This document shows, piece after piece, positions 55,394 through 63,582 of a DNA stretch of 64,000 bases. The DNA is taken from positions 186,001 through 250,000 of the forward strand of contig NZ_NPGA01000018.1 in the NCBI RefSeq assembly GCF_002259485.1, given 5' to 3'. Every line of letters starts with the position of its first letter. Positions within the stretch are counted from its first letter, which is position 1. Below the pieces are notes generated by a model. It searched no databases and had not been told where the DNA came from. It saw nothing but the letters and a program-made list of their open reading frames with translations. Made by a program: the position numbers and the translations under genes. The stretch comes from Rhodococcus sp. 14-1411-2a (lineage in GTDB: Bacteria; Actinomycetota; Actinomycetes; Mycobacteriales; Mycobacteriaceae).

Positions 55394-56749
55394 TCAGATT
55401 TCTATGAGCGTCAGTAGTCGCGCAGCGAACAGTGCTGCGCCGTAAGCGGTGTCCTGAGAGCGGGTCGAGACCGAGACATCAGGGAGCACCTGCGCGCGGG
55501 CATCCCGGACGCTGGCCATGCCCGCCCAACCGCCGGTGAGCAGCGTGGTCCGAGCGGGCGCAACCTCGGCGTCGAGGGCAGCGATGAGGCGGGCGATCTC
55601 CTCGTTGCCGTGCAACAGGATCGAACGGAACAGCTCCGCCGAATTCACCCCGTCGGTGCGCACGGTGATGGACAGCACGCCGTCGTCGTTCCGCGCCCCG
55701 GCGATCTCTATCCCGCCGTCGGTGGACGGTCCGGCGGCAGGCAACGCGCACACTCGCTGATCGAGCAGGTCACGCCCGGCGCGGTCGGTGATGTCGCACA
55801 TCTGCAACGCCCGTCGCATCAACAGTCCGGTCTTGACCCCGGCGACGAGTACGTGTTGGCCCGGAACCACATGCCGCACCGAATTGATCAGGTGATCGGC
55901 CAGACGGCTTCGCGCCGCGGGAGTCAGGGGAGCGTCGAGCACTCGCAGCAGAACCTCGGCGGTGCCCATCGACACGTGATATCGATCGTTGGGGATTGCC
56001 CCACCCGATACGGCGGAGACGAGGTGGTCGTGACCGGCCACGGTCAACCGTGCCCCCACGATGGCGTCGGGAAGTGCATGTCCGGTTGCGACCCCCAGGT
56101 CGGTGCCTGCGTCGACGAGGGGCGGGATGAACTCGGCCCCGACACCCAAGTGTGTCAACATCTCCGTCCACGGCTCGCCGGTGTTCTGATCGAGCAGTCC
56201 GGTCCGGGAGCTCAACGAGTAGTCGGCCACCGCGCGGCCACCGAGGGCCAACACGACGAACTCGGGCAGATTGAACCAGCGCAGTTCGGCCAGGTTCAGT
56301 CCGTTGTCGCGGAGGTGCGCGATCTTGACCACTGATACCTGGACGCCGACGGGCAGGCCTGTCTTGCCGGCGAACCGATCACGAAGATCCTGGGGTAGTG
56401 AATCGACCTGCTGCTGCCCGCGCGGATCGAACCATGCGAATGCCGGAGCGCGGACAACGTTGTCTTTATCCAGAAGGAAGCCCGTCTCGCCCATTCCGGA
56501 CACGGCGATCGCATCGATGCGCGACGCGGGATCGCCGGTCACCTCGGGCAATCGCCGCGCGACGGCGTCGAGCAGATTCGCGATGGTGGCGAGCAGGTCC
56601 TCGGCCTCGAGGTCGGTGGTTCCGCCCGGGCCGTGATGCCACGGCGTCGGACTCTGCTCGATGAGCAGTTCGCTTCCGGCCTCGTCGATCACGAGCACCT
56701 TGATGCCGGTGCTACCGAGGTCGAGTCCCGCTACAAGTCTGGGATTCAC
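55394..56749 (-). CDS. FGGY-family carbohydrate kinase
   Basis: A 451-aa sugar kinase. AGLDLGSTGIKVLVIDEAG is the phosphate-1 motif, AIAVSGMGETGFLLDKD an adenosine-side motif, and LTVAGHDHLVSAVSGGAIPN carries the catalytic Asp and phosphate-2 loop; LLTGGWAGMASVRDARAQ is near the C-terminus. The signature does not place it among classical xylulo-, glycero- or gluconokinases. GTG at 56749 starts 10 nt after the lacI stop. It should phosphorylate a ketose or polyol-derived sugar before cleavage by the adjacent LacD-type aldolase. A copy of the operator palindrome lies inside the gene. Confidence 0.9.
   Translation of the reverse strand: MNPRLVAGLDLGSTGIKVLVIDEAGSELLIEQSPTPWHHGPGGTTDLEAEDLLATIANLLDAVARRLPEVTGDPASRIDAIAVSGMGETGFLLDKDNVVRAPAFAWFDPRGQQQVDSLPQDLRDRFAGKTGLPVGVQVSVVKIAHLRDNGLNLAELRWFNLPEFVVLALGGRAVADYSLSSRTGLLDQNTGEPWTEMLTHLGVGAEFIPPLVDAGTDLGVATGHALPDAIVGARLTVAGHDHLVSAVSGGAIPNDRYHVSMGTAEVLLRVLDAPLTPAARSRLADHLINSVRHVVPGQHVLVAGVKTGLLMRRALQMCDITDRAGRDLLDQRVCALPAAGPSTDGGIEIAGARNDDGVLSITVRTDGVNSAELFRSILLHGNEEIARLIAALDAEVAPARTTLLTGGWAGMASVRDARAQVLPDVSVSTRSQDTAYGAALFAARLLTLIEI
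56453..56464 (-). promoter_or_regulatory. LacI-type operator, intragenic copy 2
   Basis: GACAACGTTGTC, perfect palindrome, inside the kinase coding sequence about 290 bp after its start. It matches the core of the sites at 55361-55376 and 57811-57824. An operator within a gene between two flanking operators resembles the auxiliary sites used for repression loops. Confidence 0.6.
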
Positions 56750-56759
56750 GGGGATGTTC

Positions 56760-57764
56760 TCATTTCTGTGCAGGTAAGGGGAGTGCATGTGAGAGTCGTT
56801 CGACCAGGGAGGTCGGCGCAATCTGTTGCTCCACTTCGAGATAGGGATCGTCGAAGCGCTGCACCAGGCGATCGAACGCGAGGGTGCCGATCCGGTATGG
56901 ATCCTGGTCGATGCATGTGACGGACGGGCTGACAGCATCGGCGAGCGAGAAGTTGCCGAACGAGACCATCGCAACGTCGGTGCGATCGATCTCGTGCAGC
57001 ACCGATACCACGGCCGTCGCATGCCGTGCGTTGGCGACGAAGAAGGCGGTCGGCGGATTGCGCAGTGCCAGTAGCTTCTTCACTACCGGCCGTACCGAAT
57101 CCGCGGCGTGCGAGACGGGGGGTGCGAGGGCGGCGTCCGGTGTCTGACCGAGGTCGGTGAGGACGTCGAGGTACGCCTCGCGGCGGAGCTGGGCCGTCTG
57201 CAGTCGATCGTCGAAGCCGAGCAACGCAATTCGGGCGTGCCCGCTCGCGACCAGTTTCTCGACGGCCTGCTTGGCGGCACCGTAATCGTCGACGATGACC
57301 GAATCGAATCCCGGGATGGAACGGTCGATGGTCACGGTCGGCAATGTTCGACGCCGAGGCACGAGGAAGTCGCTGTGATCGCCGACAGGCGCGAGGATGA
57401 TCCCCCGCACGTGTTGACCGGCCAGCAGCGCCAGCTGGTCACGTTCGCGGTGAGCGTCGAACCCGGTGCTGCCGACGATGACGGCCAGTCCGTGTTCGAG
57501 AGCGCGATCCTCGACCGCACTGACCAACGAGGCGAAGAACACGTCGTCGATGGAATCGACGATGATCCCGATGGTGTTTCCCGATCCCGATTTCAACGAG
57601 CGCGCAGCGGAATTGGGGACGTAGTTGAGCGTCTGCACCGCGGCCTCGACGCGTTCGCGCAGCTCGGGCAAGACCGTGTCCACGCCGTTGACGACACGGG
57701 AGACGGTCTTGAAGCTGACGCCTGCCAATGCGGCGACGTCTTTGATGCTTGCGCGCTCGGTCAC
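56760..57764 (-). CDS. LacI-family transcriptional regulator 1
   Basis: A 334-aa repressor. The N-terminal HTH reads ASIKDVAALAGVSFKTVSRV followed by VNGVDTVLPELRERVEAAVQ and the hinge LNYVPNSAARSLKSG. The periplasmic-binding-protein-like core follows, with GIIVDSIDDVFFASLVSAVE and DRSIPGFDSVIVDDYGAAKQ. GTG at 57764 gives the standard LacI start. It lies first in the lacI-kinase-aldolase order, with a perfect operator palindrome 47-60 nt upstream, shared with the divergent small kinase. It should repress both directions, relieved by a sugar of this pathway. Confidence 0.95.
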   Translation of the reverse strand: MTERASIKDVAALAGVSFKTVSRVVNGVDTVLPELRERVEAAVQTLNYVPNSAARSLKSGSGNTIGIIVDSIDDVFFASLVSAVEDRALEHGLAVIVGSTGFDAHRERDQLALLAGQHVRGIILAPVGDHSDFLVPRRRTLPTVTIDRSIPGFDSVIVDDYGAAKQAVEKLVASGHARIALLGFDDRLQTAQLRREAYLDVLTDLGQTPDAALAPPVSHAADSVRPVVKKLLALRNPPTAFFVANARHATAVVSVLHEIDRTDVAMVSFGNFSLADAVSPSVTCIDQDPYRIGTLAFDRLVQRFDDPYLEVEQQIAPTSLVERLSHALPLPAQK

Positions 57765-57810
57765 GTGAACTCTCGATCGGAGGAATTGTGTTCGCTGTAG
57801 CAACGGTGCG

Positions 57811-57824
57811 AGACAACGTTGTCT
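57811..57824. promoter_or_regulatory. LacI-type operator, copy 3 (divergent promoter)
   Basis: AGACAACGTTGTCT, perfect 14-bp palindrome, in the gap between lacI (minus) and the small kinase (plus). It shares the 12-bp core with two other sites in this locus. Its position suits simultaneous control of both divergent transcripts. Confidence 0.8.
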
Positions 57825-57839
57825 TGTATGATTCACGTC

Positions 57840-58421
57840 ATGCCTCGTGTCTGTCAAGATGTTTCCGTGATCGATCGGGATCAACTGCCGGTTCTGGTCG
57901 TCGCGGGTGCTGCAGGAAGTGGAAAGACCACCCTCGGACGCGAGCTGGCGCGCCGCTTCGGCACGGCATTGCTCGACCTCGATACACTCACCAATCCACT
58001 ACTCGATCAACTGGATTCGCTACTGGACGGGCCGCACTGGAACAGTGCAGGGCCGCACGCAGAACGCATTCGTGCCGGCCGGTATGCAGTACTGCTCGCT
58101 GCTGCGAGGGACCTCGTGGAAATCGGTCAGCGCCCCGTTCTGGTCGCGCCCTTCACCCGCGAACTGACCGCGGGCACGGAGTGGGAACGACTGGTCTCGC
58201 AGGTGACCCCCGCAGCAACGATGGTCGTGCACGTCGACGGCTCGCCGGAGCTGCTGGCGCGTCGGCGGGCGGCCCGCGGGGCAGAGCGCGACGCGCATCG
58301 GTCGACGGATCGCCCGGTGGAGAAGCCGCGTGTTCCACATCTACGGATCGATGCCGAATTGTCGACCACACTGCAGGTCGATCTGGTTGCGCATGCGCTC
58401 CAGGATCAGTCGCAGCGGTGA
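57840..58421 (+). CDS. Small P-loop kinase (gluconokinase/AAA kinase-like)
   Basis: About 193 aa. PVLVVAGAAGSGKTTLGREL contains the Walker A GAAGSGKTT, followed by ALLDLDTLTNPLLDQLDSLL with the substrate-side Asp. VLVAPFTRELTAG and HVDGSPELLARRRAARGAER with the lid arginines follow, a pattern of gluconate/shikimate-type small kinases. ATG at 57840 is chosen since an earlier TTG would lie in the operator; GTG 57867 is also possible. It is divergent from lacI and under the same operator, so it belongs to the sugar regulon. Its last 16 nt overlap the convergent second lacI gene. Confidence 0.82.
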   Translation: MPRVCQDVSVIDRDQLPVLVVAGAAGSGKTTLGRELARRFGTALLDLDTLTNPLLDQLDSLLDGPHWNSAGPHAERIRAGRYAVLLAAARDLVEIGQRPVLVAPFTRELTAGTEWERLVSQVTPAATMVVHVDGSPELLARRRAARGAERDAHRSTDRPVEKPRVPHLRIDAELSTTLQVDLVAHALQDQSQR

Positions 58422-59413
58422 TCGCTTCCAGGCGTGCAGGATCGGCGTTCGATGAGCTCGACGCCGAGGATATTGCGGCGCTTGAAGCGCTTGCCGGGAT
58501 TCTCGATTCGGCCGAGTAGTCGCTCGATGGCCAATCGGCCGAGCCGAGCAGGATTCTGGTCGATCACCGTCACCGGCGGCCACACTGCATCCGCCAGCGG
58601 GAAGTCGCCGAATCCGACGAACGCCAGATGCAGCAATTCCATCTGCTGCAGCACCGGCACGCATGACATGGCCACGCGTGCGTTGGACAGAAACAGCGCC
58701 GTCGGTGGATCGTCGAGTGCGGTCAATGCGGTCAGGGCGTTGCGGGCATCGTCGCGGCCCATGACGCCGAGCGCAACGAGCGACTCGTCGAACTCGATTC
58801 CTTCGGTCTGCAGCGACTCTCGGTATCCCTCGAGCCGATTCCGGCTGGTGGGAATATTGGCACTGTCACCGATGACCGCGATGCGAGTGTGTCCCAACCG
58901 AAGCAGATGATCGGTGGCCAACACCGCCCCGCCGTGATCGTCGTCGACGAAGCTGTCGGCCTTGAGGCCGTCGGGTGCGCGATCGACGAAGACCGTCGGA
59001 GTCTTGTCGATCCAGCGCTCCAGGTAACCGTGATCGGAACCCGTCGGCGCAATGATCAAGCCGCTCAACTGTCTACGCAGCAGCGACTCGACCAGGGCCT
59101 GCTCCTGGTCACCGTCGTGCCCCAGGCTCGTGACCAACACGGCCATGTCGTCCTCGCGAGCGCGCTCCTCGATGGCTCGTGCGATGGAGGAGAAGAACGG
59201 ATCGTCGATATCGGGCACGGCCACACCGATCGCTGCCGCTTGACCGTTGCGAAACGACGTCGCCATCGTGTTCGGAACGTAGTTCAGCGAATTCAGGGCA
59301 TCGGTGACGCGAGCGCGCGTTTCGGGGTCGACGTGCGGATCGTTGTTGTACACCCGTGAGACGGTCTTGGCGCTGACTCCGGCCAGTGCCGCGACATCCT
59401 GCATGGTGGTCAT
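58406..59413 (-). CDS. LacI-family transcriptional regulator 2
   Basis: A 335-aa LacI repressor. HTH region TMQDVAALAGVSAKTVSRVY then NNDPHVDPETRARVTDALNS and hinge LNYVPNTMATSFRNGQ; core IGVAVPDIDDPFFSSIARAI and DRAPDGLKADSFVDDDHGGA. It resembles regulator 1 but is clearly distinct. It follows the SDR gene by 31 nt in the same direction. The palindromes at 60203-60403 between the SDR and ABC importer genes are its likely operators, so it probably controls polyol uptake and oxidation. Confidence 0.94.
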   Translation of the reverse strand: MTTMQDVAALAGVSAKTVSRVYNNDPHVDPETRARVTDALNSLNYVPNTMATSFRNGQAAAIGVAVPDIDDPFFSSIARAIEERAREDDMAVLVTSLGHDGDQEQALVESLLRRQLSGLIIAPTGSDHGYLERWIDKTPTVFVDRAPDGLKADSFVDDDHGGAVLATDHLLRLGHTRIAVIGDSANIPTSRNRLEGYRESLQTEGIEFDESLVALGVMGRDDARNALTALTALDDPPTALFLSNARVAMSCVPVLQQMELLHLAFVGFGDFPLADAVWPPVTVIDQNPARLGRLAIERLLGRIENPGKRFKRRNILGVELIERRSCTPGSDHRCD

Positions 59414-59444
59414 GATCTACCCCCGTCTGCTCGTCGTCCGCTCG

Positions 59445-60170
59445 TCATCGACTCGTGTAGCCGCCGTCCACCGGCAACGACACCCCGGTCACCATGGAAG
59501 CATCATCGCTCAACAGGAAGGCAATCGGCGCGGCAATCTCGTCCTCGGTGGCCCATCGCCCCAGCGGCATCTGTGCCAGGAACGGCTCCTCGATCTCCGG
59601 ACGGCCCCAGTAGAACGCGGACATCTCCGTCATCACGACGGTCGGATTGACTCCGTTGACCCGGATTCCGTGGCGGCCGAGTTCGAGGGCCGAAACCCGA
59701 GTGATGTTGTCCAGGGCGGCTTTCGAGGAGCCGTACGAGATGTGGCCCGTCAGGGCGACGAGACTGGCCTGGCTCGACACGTTCACGATTGCTCCAGCAC
59801 CGGCGGCGATCATCGCGGGGACGGTGTACTTGATGACGAGGAGAGCGCCACGCGCGTTGATGGCGATGACCTTGTCGAAGACGGAGATGTCGGTGTCCTG
59901 TGGCGTGGCGATCTCGCCGCCGAAGCCGGCGCAGTTCACCACTCCGTAGAGCTCGAGTCCCTCGACGGCCTCGCGCACGCTGTCCTCGGAGGTCAGGTCG
60001 AACGCGAGAGGCTGCGCGCCGGTCTCGTCGGCGAGCTTGTCCAACGCATCCACCGATTGACCGGCTGCGACGACGTCGGCCCCGTCGGCCACCAGTCGTC
60101 GCACCGTGGCCGAGCCGATACCGCCGCTGGCACCGGTCACCAAGATCTTCCGGCCGTCGAACTTCGCCAT
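59445..60170 (-). CDS. SDR, L-xylulose/carbonyl reductase-like
   Basis: A 241-aa SDR. FDGRKILVTGASGGIGSATV carries TGxxxGxG, GVVNCAGFGG replaces the usual NNAG with NCAG, SSQASLVALTGHISYGSSKA gives the catalytic Ser and YxxxK, and IRVNGVNPTVVMTEMS is a near match to the signature of dicarbonyl/L-xylulose reductases. ATG at 60170 fixes the family start. It is divergent from the ABC importer and upstream of lacI 2. In this context it probably interconverts a pentitol or hexitol with its ketose; the pair with a mannitol-dehydrogenase-family gene supports polyol oxidation. Confidence 0.88.
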   Translation of the reverse strand: MAKFDGRKILVTGASGGIGSATVRRLVADGADVVAAGQSVDALDKLADETGAQPLAFDLTSEDSVREAVEGLELYGVVNCAGFGGEIATPQDTDISVFDKVIAINARGALLVIKYTVPAMIAAGAGAIVNVSSQASLVALTGHISYGSSKAALDNITRVSALELGRHGIRVNGVNPTVVMTEMSAFYWGRPEIEEPFLAQMPLGRWATEDEIAAPIAFLLSDDASMVTGVSLPVDGGYTSR

Positions 60171-60578
60171 GTGCGCCAACCTTCACTGTTTCCGAATCGG
60201 TCATGTCATCGATGTCATCCGCCGCATGTGCGTGCTTGATGACATCGGTGTCATGGACGGTACCGTAGCGCCGTTCCGCTGGGTCGAAAATCGAGTAGAT
60301 CGCAACTATCTCCAGTTCAGAGACGGTACCGCTCGGTCCGATAGCGGGTCGAAGGTGCGGCTTCTGCCGTGGGCAGGATCTGTGCCATGTCACCGGTGAC
60401 ATGAATTTTCACGAAACACGTGACAATGCGGGTTGCGTGGGTCACACTCGTTTACACAACGAGCCCCGCAGGGAGCTCGACCTGCCTCGCAGATCACGAT
60501 CTCCGACCGTGCTGCACAGGCACCGGTGGGGGTGTTCATCCCGCACCCGACGGTTTTCGATTCGACCAAGGAGTATCC
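60171..60578. promoter_or_regulatory. Divergent regulatory region with three palindromic operator-like sites
   Basis: CATGTCACCGGTGACATG at 60386-60403 is a perfect 18-bp palindrome with a central CG, the LacI-operator form. ATGACATCGGTGTCAT at 60239-60254 and ATGTCATCGATGTCAT at 60203-60218 are imperfect relatives sharing the ATGnCAnCGnTGnCAT layout. The first two lie near the SDR start, the perfect one nearer the ABC importer start. No gene is supported in the region. LacI regulator 2 is the likely binder. Confidence 0.65.
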
Positions 60579-61358
60579 ATGGCCAGCGTTGCACCTGTGG
60601 CGACACCGATCCTCGAGGCGAGGGGATTGTCGAGGAGCTTCGGAAACGTGCGCGCCCTCGACGACGCCGATTTCGACATCTACCCCGGCGAGGTCGTCGC
60701 CCTCATCGGCGACAACGGTGCAGGCAAGTCGACGTTGGTCAAGGCGCTCTCGGGCAGTCTCGCGGTCGACACCGGTGAGATCCTGTTCGACGGCACTGCG
60801 GTCGATCTCGACAGTCCCACCGTGGCAGCGGAACTCGGCATCGAGACGGTGTTCCAGGATCTGGCTCTCGCGCCCCACCTGAATGCGCAGCAGAACATGT
60901 TCCTCGGCCGGGAACTGCAGGCGAAAGGGCTACTGGGGCACCTAGGGTTTCTCGATGTGTCCACGATGCGCAAGCAGTCGCAGGACGCGTTGAACGAACT
61001 CGGAGCCACTGTGCGCAGCCTCACCGTTCCCGTCGGAGCCATGTCGGGTGGCCAGCAGCAGGCCATTGCGATCGCCCGTGCGGTCGCCTGGGCCAAAGGT
61101 GTTGTCTTCCTGGACGAACCGACCGCGGCGCTCGGCGTCGTGCAGACCCGAAACGTTCTCGACACCATTCGCCGCGTGGCGGACAGGGGAGTGGCCGTGG
61201 TGTTCATCAGTCACTCGATGCCGCACGTGATCGAGGTCGCCGACCGCATTCAGGTACTGCGGATGGGCAAACGCGTCGCCACTCTCGACGCCAAGAACAC
61301 GACCATGGAAGAACTCGTCGGCGCGATGACCGGCGCAACCACCGGAGCCACACGATGA
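60579..61358 (+). CDS. Sugar ABC importer ATPase (RbsA/XylG half-size type)
   Basis: A 259-aa single-domain ATPase. GDNGAGKSTLVKALSG is Walker A, VPVGAMSGGQQQAIAIARAV the signature, and GVVFLDEPTAALGVVQTRNV Walker B with the ribose-type PTAALG. It has one cassette, unlike the duplicated RbsA, and so matches the FrcA/XylG-like single-cassette importers. AAGGAG lies 5 nt before the ATG. Its stop overlaps the permease ATG by 4 nt. Confidence 0.93.
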   Translation: MASVAPVATPILEARGLSRSFGNVRALDDADFDIYPGEVVALIGDNGAGKSTLVKALSGSLAVDTGEILFDGTAVDLDSPTVAAELGIETVFQDLALAPHLNAQQNMFLGRELQAKGLLGHLGFLDVSTMRKQSQDALNELGATVRSLTVPVGAMSGGQQQAIAIARAVAWAKGVVFLDEPTAALGVVQTRNVLDTIRRVADRGVAVVFISHSMPHVIEVADRIQVLRMGKRVATLDAKNTTMEELVGAMTGATTGATR

Positions 61359-62452
61359 CCAACCAGACCATCAGCCCTTCTCTCGAGCCGATGCCACCCG
61401 GCGACACACCGTCTCGCCACTCCTTCGATCTCGTCGAAGCGCTCGGTAAGTTGGCCCGGGTTCAGGTGTTCCAGATCGTGCTCGTATTGGCCGCGATCTG
61501 CCTCGTGTTCTCGATCATGGCGCCCGGCAGCTTCCCTGAGTGGGGCAACATCCGCCAGATCATCCAGAACGTTTCCATCCTGGCCGTCCTCGGGATCGGC
61601 ATGACGTTCGTCATCGTCACCAGTGGCATCGATCTCTCGGTCGGCTCCGTTCTCGTCTTTTCCGGCGTCGTCTCGGCCAAGACCATGGCCGCGATCGGCG
61701 GCGACGGGTGGGGAGTTGCCGCCGTCGGAATCGTGGTGGCACTGGGGTGTGGCCTCTGCTGGGGATTGCTGAACGGTTTCCTGATCGGTAAGGCCAACGT
61801 GCCTCCGCTGATCGTGACTCTCGGGACCCTGGGCGGAGCTCTCGGGCTCTCGCAGGTCATCACCGGCGGCGTCGACATCCGCGACGTACCACCGGTTCTG
61901 GTCGATACCATCGGCTACGGAAACTTCCCGGCCACCACCATTCCACTGATCTCGAGCATCGCGCTGGTGCTCGTGGTGATCTTCGGAATCGTGCTGCATC
62001 GCACCAAGTTCGGCCTCTACACCTTTGCCGTCGGCTCCAAGGAACAGTCTGCTCGGCGCGTCGGCATCAAGGTGGACATGCACCTGGTCAAGGTCTACGC
62101 ACTCTCCGGCACTCTCGCTGGACTGGCCGGCATTCTGTCCTTGTCGCAGTACGGCACCACCGCCATCGCCGGACAGTCGCAGACCAACCTCAATGTCATT
62201 GCGGCAGTGGTCATCGGCGGAACCAGCCTCTTCGGCGGCATCGGAACCATGTTCGGCACCGTCGTGGGACTGTTCATCCCTGCCGTGCTGCAGAACGGCT
62301 TCGTCATCGTCGGAGTCCAGCCCTTCTGGCAGCAGGTCGCCGTCGGTGCTGTCCTCATCGCAGCGGTCTACTTCGATCAGCGCCGACGTGACGCAGCGAG
62401 CCGAGGTCAATCGCCCAGCTCCCTCAAGAAACTCTGGTCTCGAAGTCCCTAG
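61355..62452 (+). CDS. Sugar ABC importer permease (RbsC-like)
   Basis: A 365-aa BPD-type permease of the ribose/xylose/arabinose family. Hydrophobic helices include VFQIVLVLAAICLVFSIMAP and ILAVLGIGMTFVIVTSGIDL, the latter joined to SVGSVLVFSGVVSAKT, the family signature. IAAVVIGGTSLFGGIGTMFG is the conserved loop near the end. It forms the importer with the preceding ATPase and following binding protein. Confidence 0.93.
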   Translation: MTNQTISPSLEPMPPGDTPSRHSFDLVEALGKLARVQVFQIVLVLAAICLVFSIMAPGSFPEWGNIRQIIQNVSILAVLGIGMTFVIVTSGIDLSVGSVLVFSGVVSAKTMAAIGGDGWGVAAVGIVVALGCGLCWGLLNGFLIGKANVPPLIVTLGTLGGALGLSQVITGGVDIRDVPPVLVDTIGYGNFPATTIPLISSIALVLVVIFGIVLHRTKFGLYTFAVGSKEQSARRVGIKVDMHLVKVYALSGTLAGLAGILSLSQYGTTAIAGQSQTNLNVIAAVVIGGTSLFGGIGTMFGTVVGLFIPAVLQNGFVIVGVQPFWQQVAVGAVLIAAVYFDQRRRDAASRGQSPSSLKKLWSRSP

Positions 62453-62506
62453 TTCCGGCCAGCCTCGAAACTCCCTTTACTCAAATCCCTTACAAGAAAG
62501 TCGACC

Positions 62507-63478
62507 ATGATCACATCACGCACCGCCGTCGTTGCACTGAGTGTCGCTTCGGTCTCCGCCATGTTCCTGGCGGGTTGTTCGTCCGACTCCGGAAGCGGTG
62601 GCGGCAGCAACAACATCGCCTTCATTCAGGGCGTCAGTGGCGACGAGTTCTACATCAGTATGCAGTGCGGAATCGAAGCTGCGGCAAAGGACGCAGGCGT
62701 CACAGTCGACACTCAGGGCCCGGTCAAGTTCGATCCCACCCTGCAGAAGCCGATCGTGGATTCGGTTGTCGCATCGCGGCCGTCGGCAATCCTCATCGCG
62801 CCCACCGACGTGGCCGCCATGCAGGCACCACTCGAGGCAGCCTCCAGAGCAGGTATCAAGGTCGTACTCGTCGACACCACCCTGGAAGACCCGTCCATCG
62901 CGGTCTCCTCGATCTCGTCCGACAACAAGGGAGGTGGGGCAGAAGCGTTCAGCGCCATCGAGCAGCTCAACCCATCGGGAGGCAAGGTGCTCGTCATCTC
63001 CACCGATCCCGGGATCTCCACCGCCGACGCCCGGGTGGCCGGCTTCGAGGAAGCCGTCGGGGCCAACTCGGCATTCGACTACCTCGGAGTCCAGTACAGC
63101 CACAACGACCCGGCCGAGGCTGCTCGTCTGGTCTCGGCCGCTCTGGCGAAGGACCCCGATATCGTCGGAATTTTCGCCGCGAACACGTTCGCGGCCGAGG
63201 GCACGGCTACGGGCGTCCGGCAGGCAGGCAAGCAGGATCAGGTCAAGATCGTCGGGTTCGACGCAGGCCCCGCCCAGGTCAAGCAGCTTCGTGAGGGAAC
63301 AGTGCAGGCGCTGATAGCGCAGCAGCCCGACACCATCGGCACCGACGGTGTCGCGCAGGCCATGGCCGCCATCAACGACGAGCCGGTCACCGCCGACATC
63401 TCGACCGGCTTCCATGTCATCACCGCCGAGAACATCGACGGCGAGGGCGCGCAGTACGTCTACAAGTCGTCCTGCTGA
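62507..63478 (+). CDS. Sugar/polyol-binding lipoprotein of the ABC importer
   Basis: A 323-aa secreted substrate-binding protein of the RbsB type. The signal peptide ends in MFLAGCSSDSGSGGG, a lipobox with Cys at residue 24. The mature part has NNIAFIQGVSGDEFYISMQC, KPIVDSVVASRPSAILIAPT and VKIVGFDAGPAQVKQLREGT, typical of pentose/polyol binding proteins. It lies 54 nt after the permease with AAGAAAG as RBS. The ligand is not known; the flanking dehydrogenases suggest a polyol. Confidence 0.93.
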   Translation: MITSRTAVVALSVASVSAMFLAGCSSDSGSGGGSNNIAFIQGVSGDEFYISMQCGIEAAAKDAGVTVDTQGPVKFDPTLQKPIVDSVVASRPSAILIAPTDVAAMQAPLEAASRAGIKVVLVDTTLEDPSIAVSSISSDNKGGGAEAFSAIEQLNPSGGKVLVISTDPGISTADARVAGFEEAVGANSAFDYLGVQYSHNDPAEAARLVSAALAKDPDIVGIFAANTFAAEGTATGVRQAGKQDQVKIVGFDAGPAQVKQLREGTVQALIAQQPDTIGTDGVAQAMAAINDEPVTADISTGFHVITAENIDGEGAQYVYKSSC

Positions 63479-63582
63479 TCCCTGACGTGTAACCCCCCTT
63501 CAGCTGCGGTGGTGCTCCTGGTGGCAGACCATGCCCGGGAGCGCCACCGCTCACCACGTTCGTCCGACCCCGAGGACCTGTC

